A DNA stretch of 11,933 nucleotides from Frankiaceae bacterium (GTDB lineage: Bacteria; Actinomycetota; Actinomycetes; Mycobacteriales; SCTD01), in the NCBI GenBank assembly GCA_947479995.1, contig CANKBT010000068.1, positions 1-11,933 on the forward strand, written 5' to 3'. Of the stretch, positions 11,590 to 11,933 are shown piece by piece. A model generated the notes under the pieces. That model was not told the DNA's origin. It saw only the letters and a program-made list of their open reading frames with translations, and made no database searches. The stretch's first letter is position 1. Each line of letters opens with the position of its first letter. Position numbers and translations under genes: made by a program.

Positions 11590-11933
11590 GCAGCGTCCTC
11601 GGGCGGGTGCGCGGTGACGTCGTTCCAGGTCTTCACGACGCGGTGGCCGTGGTAGGTGCCGAGGGTCGACAGCGACGCCGCCTCCATGGTGAACAGCCCA
11701 CCCGCGTGCGCCTCCAGGCCGACCCAGACGGCCGCGAGCGCGCGCAGCGAGTGGCCGTGCCCGAACAGCGCGACGTCGCCGCCGTCGAGCAGCGGCGCGA
11801 CCCGGTCGACGGTGCGGCGGCAGCGCTCCTGCACCTGCCGCCAGTCCTCGCCCTCGGGCGCCCCGTCGGTGAACAGCCACCAGTCCGGGCGGTCCTCGCG
11901 GATCTCCAGCGTGCGGCGCCCCTCGTACGCGCC
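11586..11933 (-). CDS. histidine phosphatase (phosphoglycerate-mutase-like), 3' part, cut by right edge
   Basis: The final 115 residues of a protein that begins beyond the right edge. FGHGHSLRALAAVWVGL carries the second catalytic histidine region of the histidine-phosphatase superfamily, and YEGRRTLEI upstream matches the segment after the usual GEWEG. GEDWRQVQERCRRTVDRV is the family's helix before the core strand. The RHGE motif with the phospho-accepting histidine lies outside. It is a small-molecule phosphatase or mutase-like enzyme; the substrate cannot be told. The TGA at 11588-11586 overlaps the start of the acetyltransferase gene by 4 nt. Confidence 0.82.
   Translation of the reverse strand, partial: GAYEGRRTLEIREDRPDWWLFTDGAPEGEDWRQVQERCRRTVDRVAPLLDGGDVALFGHGHSLRALAAVWVGLEAHAGGLFTMEAASLSTLGTYHGHRVVKTWNDVTAHPPEDAA

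Overview
The window is a very GC-rich stretch (well above 70% G+C) of an actinomycete chromosome. Several features point that way: a WhiB1-type iron-sulphur regulator, a PdtaS-type histidine kinase, an RsbW/SigF stress pair of the mycobacterial UsfX-SigF kind, many GTG starts, and several genes that appear leaderless (a TANNNT-like hexamer 6-7 nt before the GTG). No rRNA, tRNA, transposase, CRISPR array or integration site was seen. The genus cannot be fixed from this window; a pigmented, light-exposed free-living actinomycete is the best inference.

Layout. 1-673 (-): 5' part of bioF, running off the left edge. 718-2190 (+): pdtaS. 2165-4259: a small membrane protein (-), whiB1 (-), a DagK/YegS-type lipid kinase (-) and a four-helix membrane protein (+). 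As I recall it, the order and orientation pdtaS, whiB1, lipid kinase, membrane protein match M. tuberculosis Rv3220c-Rv3219-Rv3218-Rv3217c, so this looks like an old conserved block with one extra small gene. 4260-5593 (-): rsbW-sigF, coupled by a 4-nt overlap. 5751-6406 (+): two tandem fluoride-channel genes, crcB1-crcB2, also overlapping by 4 nt. 6340-9125: a light-energy module, with a xanthorhodopsin/Gloeobacter-rhodopsin-like proton pump and a fused CrtYcd-type lycopene cyclase in one leftward operon, and blh (beta-carotene cleavage to retinal) reading divergently. 9177-10820 (+): a membrane PAS-GAF-GGDEF diguanylate cyclase. 10838-11125 (+): a small conserved protein of unknown function. 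11122-11933 (-): a histidine phosphatase (cut by the right edge) and an overlapping GNAT acetyltransferase.

How the genes work together. The cyclase turns lycopene into beta-carotene, Blh splits it into retinal, and the rhodopsin binds retinal to pump protons in light. The rhodopsin keeps the helix-E glycine that in xanthorhodopsin and Gloeobacter rhodopsin opens a window for a carotenoid antenna, so a two-pigment pump is plausible. Genes for making lycopene (crtE, crtB, crtI) and a ketolase or hydroxylase are not in the window.

The light module is the most notable content. Other points of interest are a palindromic -10 element apparently shared by two divergent leaderless genes, an asymmetric CrcB pair in which one subunit has lost the pore phenylalanines, two strong palindromes inside genes, a run of convergent genes that overlap or abut at their stop codons, and a paired direct repeat in the rhodopsin/blh divergent promoter region.
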